Below are positions 27,211-40,252 of a stretch of 64,000 nt of DNA, piece after piece (the stretch's first letter is position 1; every line of letters starts with the position of its first letter). This DNA comes from Amoebidium appalachense (Eukaryota; Ichthyosporea), in assembly GCA_963693365.1 (NCBI GenBank), contig CAVNZM010000005.1, positions 558,001-622,000 on the forward strand, in the 5' to 3' direction. The position numbers and the translations under genes are program-made. Below the pieces are notes generated by a model. The model was not told the DNA's origin. It did no database searches and saw nothing but the letters and a program-made list of their open reading frames with translations.

Positions 27211-27428
27211 GCGATTCGCAGAGTTTGCAAGTTGTCTTCCTAACACGTGATTATGCACCAGGAGCACACACACACCACACGCACACGCACACGCACATGC
27301 ACACGCAACACACACACATGCACACACAGGGCCATCTACACGTGCTACGACAGCTATCTGCCGCTAACCCTGAAATCCTCTCCTACCTCTCCCGTGACTA
27401 TACACCAGCAGAAGGAATCAACGAATGA
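25636..27428 (+). CDS. LYR-motif (Complex1_LYR-like) small protein, 3 exons
   Basis: Exons 25636-25739, 26556-26637 and 27330-27428 (TGA) join with matching phases to give 94 aa. Near the N-terminus TQALHLYRHCLLWARTFP contains the L-Y-R tripeptide followed by the basic/aromatic helix of the family. The second exon gives VKEVFFCHKTVKDLSKIEEL, matching the F-x(8-11)-basic third part of LYR proteins. Such proteins are small mitochondrial assembly or accessory factors that dock acyl-carrier protein (complex I, Fe-S or ETF factors). Which member this is cannot be decided; the ETFRF1/LYRM group looks closest by eye. The third acceptor follows CA repeats. The start is the first ATG, giving a short leader typical of the family. 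Confidence 0.72.
25980..26395 (+). repeat. CT/C-rich low-complexity tract in intron 1 of the LYR gene
   Basis: C runs mixed with (CT)n up to about 50 bp (26098-26148). Predicted Ser/Pro/Leu frames here are artefacts. Confidence 0.85.
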
Positions 27429-28300
27429 TGTGGGTGTCTGTTTTTAACTCAACCCAAAACATGAGTTTTGACAAAAATTAGTACGAAGGATATGCGAAGG
27501 TCGGGTGTCGTGGGAGTAGATTTCTTGCACACGGCAGTAAAGGACTTGGTCCATTTATTTCATGGTCTTTTTTAGACACCTAATACCTAATAGGTGGTTC
27601 TCGAGGTCTGTCTGGAGTTTGGTCGGCCACTAAATGCTGTGGACATGGTAGGTCTGTCCGTCACCCGTCCGCTAGTCGTAAGGTCTACTCAATTCATTGA
27701 TGCTAAAAAGAAAGATCCTTGTGTAGGCATTGCTAACACAGCAGTACTGCCCCCATTCAACTATTGAATAATCGAAGGTGTCTAAAAGCTTGTGCCCCCC
27801 CCCCCCTCACCTCTTTGACCAGGCTTCTTTTTTCCCACTGGCACCTCTCCGTAAACAGAACCAAACATCTGGCCCTATGACACGGTAATTACATGGCATG
27901 ATAAGGGTCTGACTGTAATCTCGGCCTATTTGTAGTCAATACTTCGCTGCCCTAAGCCGAAATATGATTTCTTTGATTATCTAAGCTGTCATTCCCCCCT
28001 TTACCACCCCCCCCGCCCCCGGGTGTGTGTGTGAGTCCCTTCATGCATTCAACAAGGTCCTTCGTGCGTGTTGGTGTATGCGCGCGTGTGTAAGAGGTGT
28101 CTGTTTTCATTGAACTATTCAGGACAATGTGCGGTGCGCGTATGTTTACAGCATCTGTGTGTCCGAATCCCGGAGTGTGTGTGTGTGCGTGCGTGGGTAG
28201 GCGGGCGTGCAGGGAATGCGAGTATGCGTGCAAAGTTTTTTCCCCCTTCTTTCTTTTTATTTTTTTTGTGGGGCGATGGGGGAAAAGGGAGGGAGGGAGG

Positions 28301-28349
<49 letters not shown>

Positions 28350-29417
28350 GGAGGTGGGTTGGACGCGGGCACAGCGCGCATACTATGATCTGCATGCCCG
28401 CTGCTCGCTGCTGTATTGGAGCATGCTATTGTAGTGTCGGTCACACTTTGTGCCTTGCGGCCTTCGCCTGTACTCCGGAACCGTTTGCAAGCAAGTTACC
28501 CTGGCCCCACAAAATATATATTTCACCTTGGTGTTCGCCCATTGGATAGCGTGAGCTAATCAGAATGGATTGTACTTGGTGACTAGCATTGAAATTTAAT
28601 AATCTTTTGTTAACGAATCAACAATCAATAATAAAAGTATTTAGCTTGTTTAAGCAAAGTTAATTAAAACTTGGGCTTGTCACGTGAAATAAATCACTTC
28701 TGTAAAAGTCCGTCTATCAGCCAATGAAACGGTGCCTCTCCATCACTTGTCGGATAAGTAGCTTTTTTGATATCTGTCCTCAAATGTCAAATTACACTTT
28801 TCACCTGAGCCCAAAACAACATATCTCATTGACATGACTGGTGCTGTACTTACAATTTTGTCCATGTAGCAAGCCCGCAGACATAAACAGGTGCATTGAC
28901 GTCTCTTAGCGTCCATAAAGTGAGCTTTTGTGCTTCTAAGTTATTTATTTTCCTACGTACAGCAATACAAGACGAGCTCTGACATCCACCGATTCAAAGG
29001 AGATGTCCTTGGTTTGGATTCTTCGCAAAACAATACGATTATCCGTCATATTTGCAATTTGTTGGAATTGGGGTTTTTATTTGGTGGGGCTCTATGTTTG
29101 TTTCTTCTCACTCATCTTTGTCTCGGAGTGCTGCGCTTGAAGTTCTCAGAGAGGAGTTTTCGTTTTGCCTTCTCTCTTTGGGTTGTTCGTGATAGACCTT
29201 TCTGTGGGGTTTTTTTTTTGGTTACTATGGTTATGCTGTACTCTTTTACTGTTAGTTTTTCATGTATGTGTCAGCGTGCTGACGTTAGCACGCCAACGTG
29301 CTAGTACTTCCACAAGGATCTTGACAGTTTACGTCGGTTTTCACCCACTGCTAAGTTTCCTTATCCTTCACATTCGTCACGAGCGCGTACAGCGGGAAAG
29401 GGAGGGCGAAGGAAAAA
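27429..29417. other. Intergenic region
   Basis: Mixed sequence with poly-C at 27797-27806, TG-rich DNA at 28060-28200 and a long G run (about 28308-28349). The stretch 28550-28930 is AT-richer with ordinary complexity and probably includes the 5' flank of the J-domain gene. No coding sequence recognised. Confidence 0.5.
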
Positions 29418-29847
29418 ATGGCTGGCTGCGAGTCTGAGCGCAGCCGGGGAACAAGTCCCACGCCCCGGGCACACCCCTCGTCTTCAGACGGGTCTACCTT
29501 GCAGGCGGACGAACTGATTGAGCAGATACTGCAGGCAGACTCGTACTATGACATACTGAAGATTGACAAGGAGAGCTGCACAACAGACCTAGTCAGAAAC
29601 CAATACATAAAGGTAAGAGGTTCGGGTGGTCGCTGGGAGCTTTTCCGTCGCAGATTTGAGACGTTTTTTCCTCCAAGGTTGTAGGGGCTAAGCATGTGTG
29701 CCATCCTTGTGAAAGGACAGCCTGCTTGTGGATGGTGAACATCGGACTTGTGGCAATTCTTGGTGGGGGAGTCATTATAGGGAACTTATTTGCTGATAGG
29801 GCCTCTTGGGCGAATCTCCCCTTTTCCCCTCGGTCAATTTGGATGAC

Positions 29848-29881
<34 letters not shown>

Positions 29882-30077
29882 TTCCCCCCCCCCCCCTTCC
29901 CCCCTCCCCCTTCCTCCCGCCCCCCTCTAGACATGGTGGCACGTGCGTGTTTTGTGTGTTCTCGTGGGCAAGATTAGGGATTTTGAGATCCCGACTATTT
30001 CTCGCTGCAGGCAGGGGCCTGGGTGCGGGAATATTTCTTGCAGCTTTTTTTTGTGGTGCCTCTATTTCGTGTGTCCC

Positions 30078-30108
<31 letters not shown>

Positions 30109-30534
30109 AAAAAAAAAAAAAAAGTTCTTCCCCTCCCTGTGGTTATGGACCGGTTGAGGGCTGGCTGCTTTCATACACTCGGGCGAAGCCAACACGTGAA
30201 TGTTGCTCATACAACGGGTGATGTGCAGATGTCAAGACTGATACACCCAGACAAGCATGGAGATAACCCACAGGCCACCCTTGCCTTTCAAAGTAAGTCT
30301 ATTGTTTTGTGCCGTGACTTTCACTCCTATTCTGTTTGTTGTGGGTGCGGTCGTTGGGTTTGGCAGGTTGTGTGTTCAGGACTCTGTACATGCAGTGATG
30401 CTTGTGAATGGTAGGTCTATAGCTCGTGCACTAGCGGCTTTGGGGTAGCAGAAGGTGGAGATAGGAAACTGTCAGTTTATCTACTCTTGCACTTCCGGCG
30501 ATTGCGGAAAGTTCTTATTTTAGTTATTTTTTTT

Positions 30535-30565
<31 letters not shown>

Positions 30566-30763
30566 GGAGGGGGGTTTTGTTGGCATGCAGCAAGTGTTCG
30601 TCATGGAAAAAAAGAAGAAGAAGAAGAATTGAAATGAAAATCATGAGAATGGAAGAGAGAAAAAGAAAATAGGGGCAAAGGCAATAAATAAAATGAAATA
30701 GAGGATGATTTTTATACAATGAGCCCTCTGGTCGCCGCTCCTTTTGCTATTATCTTAATATAT

Positions 30764-30795
<32 letters not shown>

Positions 30796-30862
30796 CCCTT
30801 TTTTTTTTCCCTGTGTGTAGGTGTGCGCACGCAGTCGTCCGTGAGCACGTTGATGCATGGGG

Positions 30863-30893
<31 letters not shown>

Positions 30894-31200
30894 GTGTGTG
30901 TGTGTGTGTGTGTGTTCCTGGGAGGGGCGGGGGGAGGAGTATATTTGTTGTGTGTGTTTGGATGGGTGCATTTTTTTTTTTTTTTTTTTTTTTGGGGGGG
31001 GGGGGATGTTTGGTTTCAACCAGGCTCCTGCCACCAACAGTGTTTGGTTATAGAAGCTAAACTGGATTGGAAGCGATCAAATGCAGGCGAGTGTGCACAC
31101 TAACGTGGGGTTGCCTATGTCTGTGCATGGCCTCTGTCTGATTCTGTTAAGGGACATGTGTGTACCTAGGCTGCGTTCTCCTCCGTGTGCACGTGTCCCC

Positions 31201-31233
<33 letters not shown>

Positions 31234-33238
31234 AAAAAAGAAAAAAAAAAAGAAAGAAAAAAGAAAAATCATGTTGATTGCAAGGACCCCTCCTCACACT
31301 GTTCTTGCACAGAGCTAGCCAATGCATACGAGACACTGCGGCACCCCCACAGCAAGCGGGTGTACGACCTGCAGGGCCAGGGCATGGCCATCAACCCGGA
31401 CGATGCCCTCTCGGACCTCATCAAGCACGTAGGGCACACACACAACACACACACTCACACTCACACGCACGCACACGCACATGCACATGTACACACGCGC
31501 ACATGTACATCGTTCGTGTACGGATGTGGCATACCTACATGGACACAAAGAGCGAAGAAGTGCACAGGCACACGTACAATCCCCCATGTGCATAGGAAAC
31601 CCATCTTCGTGTCTAAGAGCACTAGCATCTATTTCTGCCTGCCCCGTGCCCCTTATTGTCCGCACACACTGTGACCTGTCAGGCTCTGTCGGAAAGAATC
31701 CAATGTGATTCACCTATTGGTAGTAAGTTTTGAGATTTTGAGATACGGGGCCCTTGTTCATGGGCTCTTTTTACTTTTTTTTGCAGGTAATCGCCTGTTG
31801 TGATTGCTTTTTTCTTTCTCCGACTTGTTTATGGTATGTAGCATGTTTATGCATTTCTCCACCCCCTGCTTCGGATAAATTTTAGTGTTATGCGTCTATT
31901 TGCTATTGGGTCCACACATGACAGCCAAAGCACACATCTCCTGTGTTTTTTGATTGGTGAGTGGCACGTGCTGAGACCGTTTGCAGATCTACAAGGAGTT
32001 CTACGAAGGGGAGTTTGCGACGCTGCTGGAGTTTGTGGACCGCATCAATGCCGAGCACCCGGAGCTGCACATCGAGAGGGGCCTGGTCGAGCAGGTTCTG
32101 CTGGACACGCGGAAGCTCATAGAAGGTACGAGCCTGGGAGGAATGATGTGCTCTACAGTCTTCATTTGTGTGTGTTCGTGTGTGTGGTGGTGGGGAAAGG
32201 GGAGAAGGGGAGGGGTTTTTTTTTTTGGTACTCTGTCTGTTGTACTCCTACCCCCCCATACATCATCACCCCCCCCCCCCCCCCCCCCCCGGGGGGCCCT
32301 TGCTCTCGCCCGGTGCACACAAGCAGAGGTGCACAATGCACCTACAGACATAAACACACGCATACCCTCCCCCCCCCCCCCCCCCCCCCCTTTTTTTTTC
32401 CTTTGTGTGTGTGTGGGGGGGGGGGGGAGGGGGGATAACCGTAGACACCAAGGGGGGGGGGGGGGGGGGGGGGGGGGGGATGTGTAGATGAAGAGCTGTG
32501 AGGGGTAGGTGTGAGGCTAAAGGTCATGGGATGCTGATAGTGGGTGCAGACGTGGACAAGGTGCTTGCAGACGTGCAGGGGGATCTGAGCAGTGCCGGAG
32601 AGGCCTACCAGCGCATGCAGCATCTGCGCTACCTCAATCTGATTGGCCGCGCAGCCTGTCTGGCCCACATCGTCCAGGTCCTGGTCTTCCTGCCCCTCAG
32701 GGTCGTCAAGGTACGCGGCCAGTGCAGGCAGTAGCAGTGCAGGCAGTAGCAGTGCAAGCAGTAGTAGTGCAAGCAGTAGCAGTGCAAGCAGTAGTGGTGC
32801 AAGCAGTAGCAGTGCAAGCAGTAGCAGTGCAAGCAGTAGCCACCCAGTAATGCAAAGCAGTGGCCTCCCAGTGTGTAAGCAGGCAGTGCCCGGTAGTGCA
32901 GGCAGTGCCCGGTAGTGCAGGCAGTGCCCGGTAGTGCAGGCAGTGCAGTCGGTAGTGCATGGTTTGGACAAGTAGGTGCCCCTGGGCCACGCAGTGCTGC
33001 ATTTGAGGCTGTGTGGGTGCCCACTGGCTGTGTGCTGTTTGATGTGGCCGCCAGTTTTCAAATGTTAATGTCTGGAATCTCCATGCAGGTGCCGATACCC
33101 GGGTTTGTTGTGGGGGCATGGGACCGTCTGTGGGTGCTTGTGGAGGCAGCGTCTGGGCTTGTGACGTATCTGCCCGAGCAGGCCTTGGGCATGGCTGCAC
33201 GGTACAGGCAGCAGCTATGGGTGTGCGCAGTGCATACA
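29418..33238 (+). CDS. J-domain (DnaJ/Hsp40) co-chaperone, at least 6 exons
   Basis: Exons 29418-29612, 30229-30292, 31313-31428, 31987-32125, 32550-32710 and 33089-33238 join in phase to 275 aa. The J domain starts with SYYDILKID (residues 43-50), has L-I-H71-P72-D73-K in exon 2 and ends with ANAYETLRHPHSKRVYD in exon 3. The HPD triad is what stimulates Hsp70 ATPase. Downstream is a helical region (FATLLEFVDRINAEHPELHI) and a hydrophobic C-terminal part (HIVQVLVFLPLRVVK, WVLVEAASGLVTYL) that I do not recognise; it may contact membrane. The end is unresolved: a donor GTGAGC follows 33238, and a tiny terminal exon at 34027-34047 would add six residues and TGA, but this is weak. Exons 2 and 3 lie beside C-then-A compound homopolymers. 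Confidence 0.82.
32716..32955 (+). repeat. 15-bp and 19-bp tandem repeats in a J-domain intron
   Basis: GTAGCAGTGCAAGCA-type 15-bp units run from 32716 to about 32845, then AGGCAGTGCCCGGTAGTGC units (19 bp) about three times near 32885-32945. They open directly after the donor of the fifth exon. Both families share CAGTG/GTAGTGC words. Confidence 0.85.
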
Positions 33239-33307
33239 GTGAGCAGGTGTGTGTTCAGGTTTTATTTTTGGTGTGTGTTTGTGTGTGTGGCGTTTTTTTT
33301 TTTTTTT

Positions 33308-33351
<44 letters not shown>

Positions 33352-33460
33352 GCAGATGTGGTTGATAAGAATCCCGGGCTCGATATTAGTGGCTAGTAAT
33401 TTGGGTCGAGTGCAGTTATCAGATGGGTGGCTGGTGGGTTTCTGGTGGTGGTGGGTGGGT

Positions 33461-33516
<56 letters not shown>

Positions 33517-33631
33517 CTGTTGGTGGGAAATCGGTATTATTAATGACATGATCATCAAGGCCACAGGATTTTGTACTGTGCTAGATACTGATAGACCATG
33601 TCCGTTCCCAAAAACACAACACCACACACGC

Positions 33632-33668
<37 letters not shown>

Positions 33669-34755
33669 GTTGGGCAGTACATCCCGTGGCTGCCGTTTGC
33701 ACAGAGTTGGCCCTTCAGCCCGCCAGCAACTGCCAATTGATGCCTGAAGGTTCTGGATTGTTCCATCTTCGTCTGAGCTGTGATGTTGGGCGTCAACAGC
33801 ACCATACCTCTGTATGCTGGGGGTGTAGCGGTGCACATAGACACATGCACACACACAACACCTGGACAGACCAAAAGTGTACATATCCATCGAATTCGTA
33901 TCGAATGTTTTCCCGTGAATCTGTGGTATGCCTTCCCGTCTCTCTATATGAGCGGTGCTTCGACATCTCCCTTTGCTGGGGTGAAATAGCACTCTTTTGT
34001 ACAGTATTTCGATTGTATGTATGCAGAGAGGCTGGGTTACTTTATGATGAAATCTATCGTTGTAGTGGTAGGGGAAGCAAGGGTTTTTTCGCCTGCGGGG
34101 GCGGGGGGGGGGGGGGGGGGGGGGGGAGTCTGATCATTTGAATAGTTTTTTCTCCTGATATTTTGCGTATGGATATTTTCTTGATATTTCTTCGGATATA
34201 ATGACGTTGGGGTGTGGCACTGCAGCAAGTGAAGGCATGGCCAAGGATAGGTCGTGTGGGCACGGTGCAGTGTATTTATAAGTCATATATGCATGGACAC
34301 GGCATGGTGTACAAAAGCATGAGCCCGAAATAGAAGATATGGCATTTGAAAATAAAATAAATTGTTGAAAAATGACTCGGGAATCTCTCCCCCCCTCCAC
34401 TTGCCGGGGTGTGGATGTGATGAATTTGTACAGCTATCTTGCAATGGCAAAAAGAATGATCTGCTCCACGTATGGCCGCTTCACACTAACACTCTTCCTG
34501 TGTGGGTGGGTGGGCGGGCAGGTACAACTTTCTGTTAACTGTGTGTCATATGTGCGAATTTGTGCGCGTGGTTTTATTTTTATTTTTATTTTTACTTTTT
34601 TATTATTTATTTATTTTTATTTTTTATTTATTTTTTATTTATTTATTTTTTTTTGGGGGGGGGGGGGGGGGGGACAGGGGTTGACACTGTGACTGTGTGC
34701 AAGTGCGCATTTATGCACGTGTGTGTGTGTGTGCGTGTGTGCGTGCGTGTGTGTG

Positions 34756-34786
<31 letters not shown>

Positions 34787-34787
34787 T

Positions 34788-34840
<53 letters not shown>

Positions 34841-36229
34841 AGAGCGTAAAACTCTTCAAATTCTGTGTTCGAAATTCATCGTACTCAAAAAGTAACAAAA
34901 AAAAAGCATGGCAGTTTGCGTGTGTTATGTATGTGTCAGACTGTGTGTGTGCACATGTGCGCATGCTGCGTGCGTGCGTACATGTGTGTGTGTGGTGGGG
35001 GGGGGGGGGGGGGGGGGGGGGGGATCTGTTGAGAGAGCAACCGCCACTGATGGCTAATTCAGTCAGTGCACAGTGCAAGCTGCACCACATCGTTGAGATC
35101 TGTTGGAACCCTTAGAATTTCCAGACAACCCGGTTGCCCGAGACGTCTTTGCAAGTTCAACTTGGTTTTTATTTCGAAGGTAGCCATGAGAGACACACAC
35201 CAATAGGGCATATTATGCACACATGATCATTATCATGGCGGGGTTGCCACAAAGAACAGACAAATTGCATCTGTACAGGCCATAGAAAAACATGACATCC
35301 ATGGACGTACGAAGACAAAACGCACACGGCAACGTTTTAATTTATGCATGTGGAGATGCTTTTCGAACTCGTGCGCAAGAGAAGCACAATATTTATGAGG
35401 GGAATGCACGGAGAACTATTAGATGTAGCAATCACTTACCATTCCGAGGCACACACGCACATGGCATGTACACACAAGCACACACACACACATGCATACA
35501 CACACACGCACTCACACACAGACATACAGGGAGAGAGAGCTCGAGACACGGTACACGTGCACGCACACGTGGCCACAACCACACCACACACGTGGCACGA
35601 ATGCACATGCAGAAATGCGTGGTCGCACACACACGTGTAAAAGCATGTGGGTTTTCCCACACCAGCGCACTGCGGCACACCCACACACTCTTTGTGACTG
35701 CTGGCATCCACACGTGACATCAGGCCTGTTTTTATAAAGAAAATCAAGACAACATCGCATTTATTTTCGTCTTCCTTTCGTACCACTGTATCACGGAGAG
35801 CTAAAACAAAGTACCAACAATGTGCTAATGTGCAACAGCATCATATATTTATACCTGTCCCGCACCAATCATTCTAAATCATACACAACCCAGTAATCTC
35901 ATGGGTTCGAATACTGAATGATCATGACCTATCACCTCTGCATATCGCAAAGCGAACCCACAAATGCATAATTGCATGCAGTGTGTATATGCGTACATGT
36001 CGTCTCTAAGCACTTGTAGATGCATGTGCAGGCATGGTCCGTGCATGCCTATATCTTTGGTGCAACCAGTGTGATCAGGTGTAATCTCTGCGACTTTCAC
36101 GGCAAATCATATAACGAAAATTGGATATCCTTTGACTTTTGTTATCTCCACCGGGACCTAAATATTATTTGCAGTCTTTAACACCACCATGCACCAACTG
36201 TGCCCCCACATCCCTTTCCTTTTTAGGAG
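33239..36229. other. Region between the J-domain and DUF4442 genes
   Basis: Contains T-then-G compound homopolymers (33293-33349, 34648-34673, 34771-34839), a 57-base G run (33460-33516), CA tracts (33620-33666, 35460-35530) and a G run at 34996-35022. An AATAAA at 34351-34356 could end the J-domain transcript. No other gene recognised. Confidence 0.5.
34351..34356 (+). terminator. Possible poly(A) signal of the J-domain gene
   Basis: AATAAAATAAA in AT-rich DNA, 1.1 kb after the last firm exon. Positional assignment only. Confidence 0.35.
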
Positions 36230-36682
36230 CTATTCCTGTTTTGGGCGCTGCTCACGGACGTCAAAATACCACGTGCACGTTGCACGTGTTGTGACGTCAC
36301 CAGCCTGGTCCCTGATCTCTGCCGTGCCCATGACCTTGTGTTTGCCCACCTCTGCGGGAATTTGCATCACCTGGGAATGGAGGGGCTGCAATCAGTGATT
36401 GAGAATAAAACATGGTGTCTGTGGGTGGCATGGAGGTGGGTGGTACAGATTGCATGGTTTGGGTGAGTTGGCGGGTGGAGGGAGAATGGGAGCTGTTTAT
36501 GCGTTAGTGTGATTGTGGACATGTGTGCATATATGCATGTATCATGCCGTTTTTCCGTGTCAATGTGTGAATGTGTGTGTGCGTGTGCGTGCGCGTGTAT
36601 GTGTGCGTGTGTGTGTGCGCCCGGGTGTGTGTGTCTGTCTGTGCGGACGGTATATGTGTGTGTGTGTGTGTGCAGCGGTGTG

Positions 36683-36772
<90 letters not shown>

Positions 36773-39191
36773 TGGCATTGCACAAAGCACCAACACGGGT
36801 GGGAATTTGAAATGTGTAGGAGTGTCGGGCGTGTGTGTGGAGAGAATGCGGGAGGTGAGGATACAGGCTACGGCTTAAATCTATGATAGACAAAGGCCAA
36901 AAGAATGACCGTAGTTCAAAACAAGATGCTCCCCCCCCCAAATCCCTCAAACTCAAACCCTCCATCCCCGCCTCCCCCCTCCCCCCCCCCCCCCCCCCCC
37001 CCCCAGCCCCCTCCCCGGCCCCCTCCCCCGCGGGATCGAGGTGTAGGTGTATAATGTACGGGTTGGAGGGCAGGGCGGGGTGTGTGCAACCTCGCCGAAT
37101 CAAGGTGTAGATGTATTTAGTAGGGTGTGTGTGTGTGTGTGGGCGGGTGGGTGTGGGCCGGGGTGTGTGTGTGTTTGTGTGTGTGTGTTTGGGGGAGGGA
37201 GGGGGGGGGGGGGGGAAAGGGGGAGACGGGGGGACGTACGGGTGCGTAAGCAGTGACCGTGCCACGAGCCTTCTTCACATAGTCCACCTTGAGGTCCACC
37301 ACCACCCCACGCACGTGGGGCCCAGCACGCTGCACACAGAGAGAAATTGCTTTAGTCCATTGTCTTCCTCCCCCTCCCCTCTTTTACCCCCCCCCCCCCC
37401 CACCCCACCCACACCCCTCAGTCCCTCTTCCTCCCACTCAAACTGCTCCTTCACCTTGCCTCCACTACAAACGCGAAAAGGCCATCACCCGTTCAGACAG
37501 ACAGAGAAGTCCATATTCTGCACCCCTTCCCTCGTACGTACACACATCCCCAGCCTCTAGTCTCTCATCCCCAACATTTCGTCCCCTTCCCTCTCCGTCC
37601 TCTGTCCCCCCTCCCCTCCCCCCCCCACACACCCCCACACCTCGGCGGGGTTCTCCCATTATCCCTCCCTGATTTGACCGTTTATCCTCACATCTACTCT
37701 CTCCCATTCAAGGCCCTGTCAGGACTTCGTGTTCCTCCTTGCCCTCGGCCAATAAAGACATTCCATTCACTATCTTGCGAGTTTCCACACGGTATCAATT
37801 CTTTCGTCCCGGCAGACCCTTCCCATTATCTAGCATAGCATGCGGATAGGTTGGCGCAGCATAGGAGGGGAAGACCGAGATTGAAAGAGATAAGGAGGTG
37901 GGGAGAGGGAATATGTAGGGTTGGGGGTATGTAAGGAAAGATGTGCACTTGTGGTAACTAGGCAGATCCAGGGTGCATTAGACTGTCTGTCTTTCCCTGC
38001 ATGCCGAAAGATGGCAGAAAGGGAAGTGAGGCTTGTCTCCTTCAAAGTTTCCTCTCCTCATCATTTATACTTTTTTGGTTCTTTTTTTTGGGCCCGCGAA
38101 GAGTTGGATTGAGTGCTGGAGTTGGGGTGAAAGGGGTTGGACGGTGGTGGTGGTTGGTGGTGGTGGTGGTGGTGGAAGGTGGGCGGGGGAGGGGGGGGGA
38201 GTGTGTGCAGTACCTCCATGGCAGTGACGGCGGCCACCCCAATGGCTGCCTCTGTCAGGTTGGCCAGGCAGGCTGCATGCAGACACCCAAAGGGGTTGCG
38301 CAGCCACGGTCTATCCTCGATGGATATGACGGCCTGCGTGCTGTTGAGGTCTTCAACAAACGGGGTGATGGAGGCTGGGGTGGAATATTAATGGGCAAAA
38401 CACTCAAATCGACCAATCAGTCAAGGAGGTTAAGATGCTCACAGGCCGAAAGAATACCAAGAAAGAGAAGCAGCTGAAATGTAATCGTGGAGTGGGCAGA
38501 AGAAAAAAAGCGTTGCTCAGAAAAGATAGGAAAAGAGATTGGGGCAATGGGATGATGGAAATAAGAGGGGGGGGGGGGGGGGGGGTTTGAGAAAGGGGAG
38601 CCTATCAGGCCGCTGTAAGAAGGGATCGAACACGAGAAAGAAGAAACCAAAAATAGAGGCAGGGCCTCCCTCACGGATTGAGATGGGTAAAGTGGTAATT
38701 AGGTTGTTTACTGCACAATTTTTCGTCAGCAAAATGCAAACATGGCGGACTGGGTTCGCTGTGTTTGCGCCATTGCTTAGGTTTCGTGTCAAGCAGTTGG
38801 GTGCTCTGCTATGCATCCATGTGTGCAGGTATGCACACAGACGTATTTGCGTGCGCGTGAAAGTGCATGACGTATGTGAGCGTGATGTTTGTGTGTACGT
38901 GCTGTGCACATGCGGCATGGGATTAAGGGCTGTCAACTGGTTTTGCATAAACCCACCTGTGTATGGTGCAGTCACACCAGTGCAGAAGGAGAAAAAGTCT
39001 CTCCCAAAGTACACAGCCTTGCACGCTTCGAAAACTTCGTGGAACTTCAAACGCTTGAGCTTTCCAAACGAGGGATACCTATAAATAATATAGGGCACAG
39101 CAAGAAGCCCACCCACGGTTGAGCGAAGACACCCCCTCACGAACACAAACGGGTAGATGACTAGTGTCTTGAGCCGATCAGAGAGCCCCAT
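36230..39191 (-). CDS. DUF4442-family (hotdog-fold, thioesterase-like) protein, 4 exons, complete
   Basis: On the minus strand: exon 1 39191-38957, exon 2 38374-38214, exon 3 37329-37240, exon 4 36370-36230 (TAG). Phases are 1, 0, 0 and the product is 208 aa. The DUF4442 core is clear: APYTASITPFVEDL, then LRNPFGCLHAACLANLTE (N105, G108, H111, N117, E120) spanning the usual N-x-x-G-x-x-H-A…N…E pattern of hotdog thioesterases, then VDYVKKARGTVTAYAP and the C-terminal strand AEIRDQAGDVTTRATCTWYF. Known relatives are predicted acyl-CoA thioesterase-like proteins; substrate and location are unknown. A hydrophobic stretch in exon 1 (GGLLAVPYIIY) might be a membrane or targeting segment. Introns contain poly-C and TG repeats. 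The P-like transposon lies about 400 bp upstream of the ATG. Confidence 0.78.
36553..36772 (+). repeat. TG-rich microsatellite in the last intron of the DUF4442 gene
   Basis: Irregular TG/CG-interrupted repeats from about 36553, pure (TG)n at about 36685-36770. Confidence 0.9.
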
Positions 39192-40205
39192 TGTGATGTT
39201 TGTGTGTGTGCTTTAGTGTTTGAAGTGAAGTATTACGCAACGCCAACGAGACAGAAACTTCGGCGTGAGAAAAAGAGATGAATCTACCGAGAACACTGTT
39301 CTAGTGTGAAAAACTCAGCGTGCTGCCCGAGTCGTACCTACACCCTTGTCCTTCTGAGTGATCGTCAACAACAGAAAAAGCCTTTTTGGCCAAACTTTTG
39401 TGTTTGCGTGAGCCAATCATCCTTGCTGACGAATCAGTGACGATCAAACAGGTGCACCAATTGCATTTCGTTCGTGTACATAGCCATTAATGAATGTATT
39501 GGCGCGCTTTTTTATCCAGCCAATCAGCAGCTCAAGAGCCGTTTCTACAAATAGCACCCGCTGCCCGGCGAGTCTCGGCGAGGGGGCACTGCACCAAGGC
39601 CTCTTAAATAGCACACCTGCAAGGCCTCCTAAATAGCACAAGGCCTCCTAAATAGCACACCGGGCCGAGGCACGAGGTCGTCACATATGAGAAGTGACGT
39701 CATCAAGAGTAGGGTTAGCTTCCAGCCGAATCCAGCGAAATGATTGGCCAACTGAGGAACGCACGAAACCCAGTAAAGGCGATTTCGATTGGATAGAAGA
39801 TCTTTGACTGCCATTTCGTGATTGAACAATACAGCAAATGGCGGGCTTTTGGTGTTCTTTGTATACTCGGAAAAGTGTGGGGTACCAACATTAAGGATAA
39901 GGCAAAACCAACAATATTAGTATCTAGTCTGTTTTAATAGCTTTATGAAATAACAAATACGTCAAAGCGCTCATTTATTTAACATTTAAATGGTTTATGC
40001 CGTTTTTTTTGGCGTTTAAAATACAATTTTAAGGAATAATTTTAAGGAGTTAAGACTTTAAGTTGACGTAAGTAAAATTACTTCATCAATCCCCATCGAT
40101 CTCTCGGTGTGATCTAGGGGGCTGTGTGCCGGCCGCTTGTGTTGCTGCTACACGCGGAAAAGTAACTATTTCTTTGCCACCACTTTACGTGAAGTGCTCC
40201 TGCAT

Positions 40206-40215
40206 TATATATAAA
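40206..40215 (+). promoter_or_regulatory. TATA box of the P-like transposase gene
   Basis: TATATATAAA 38 bp before the ATG at 40253, with no intervening ATG. Confidence 0.55.
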
Positions 40216-40252
40216 AAAGGCTGGGCAGTGCCACTTTGGCCACGCTACGCAG

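Noticed and set aside
34027-34047. Six-codon terminal exon for the J-domain gene
   Set aside because: Phase fits and a good acceptor precedes it, but the match is too short to call without cDNA.
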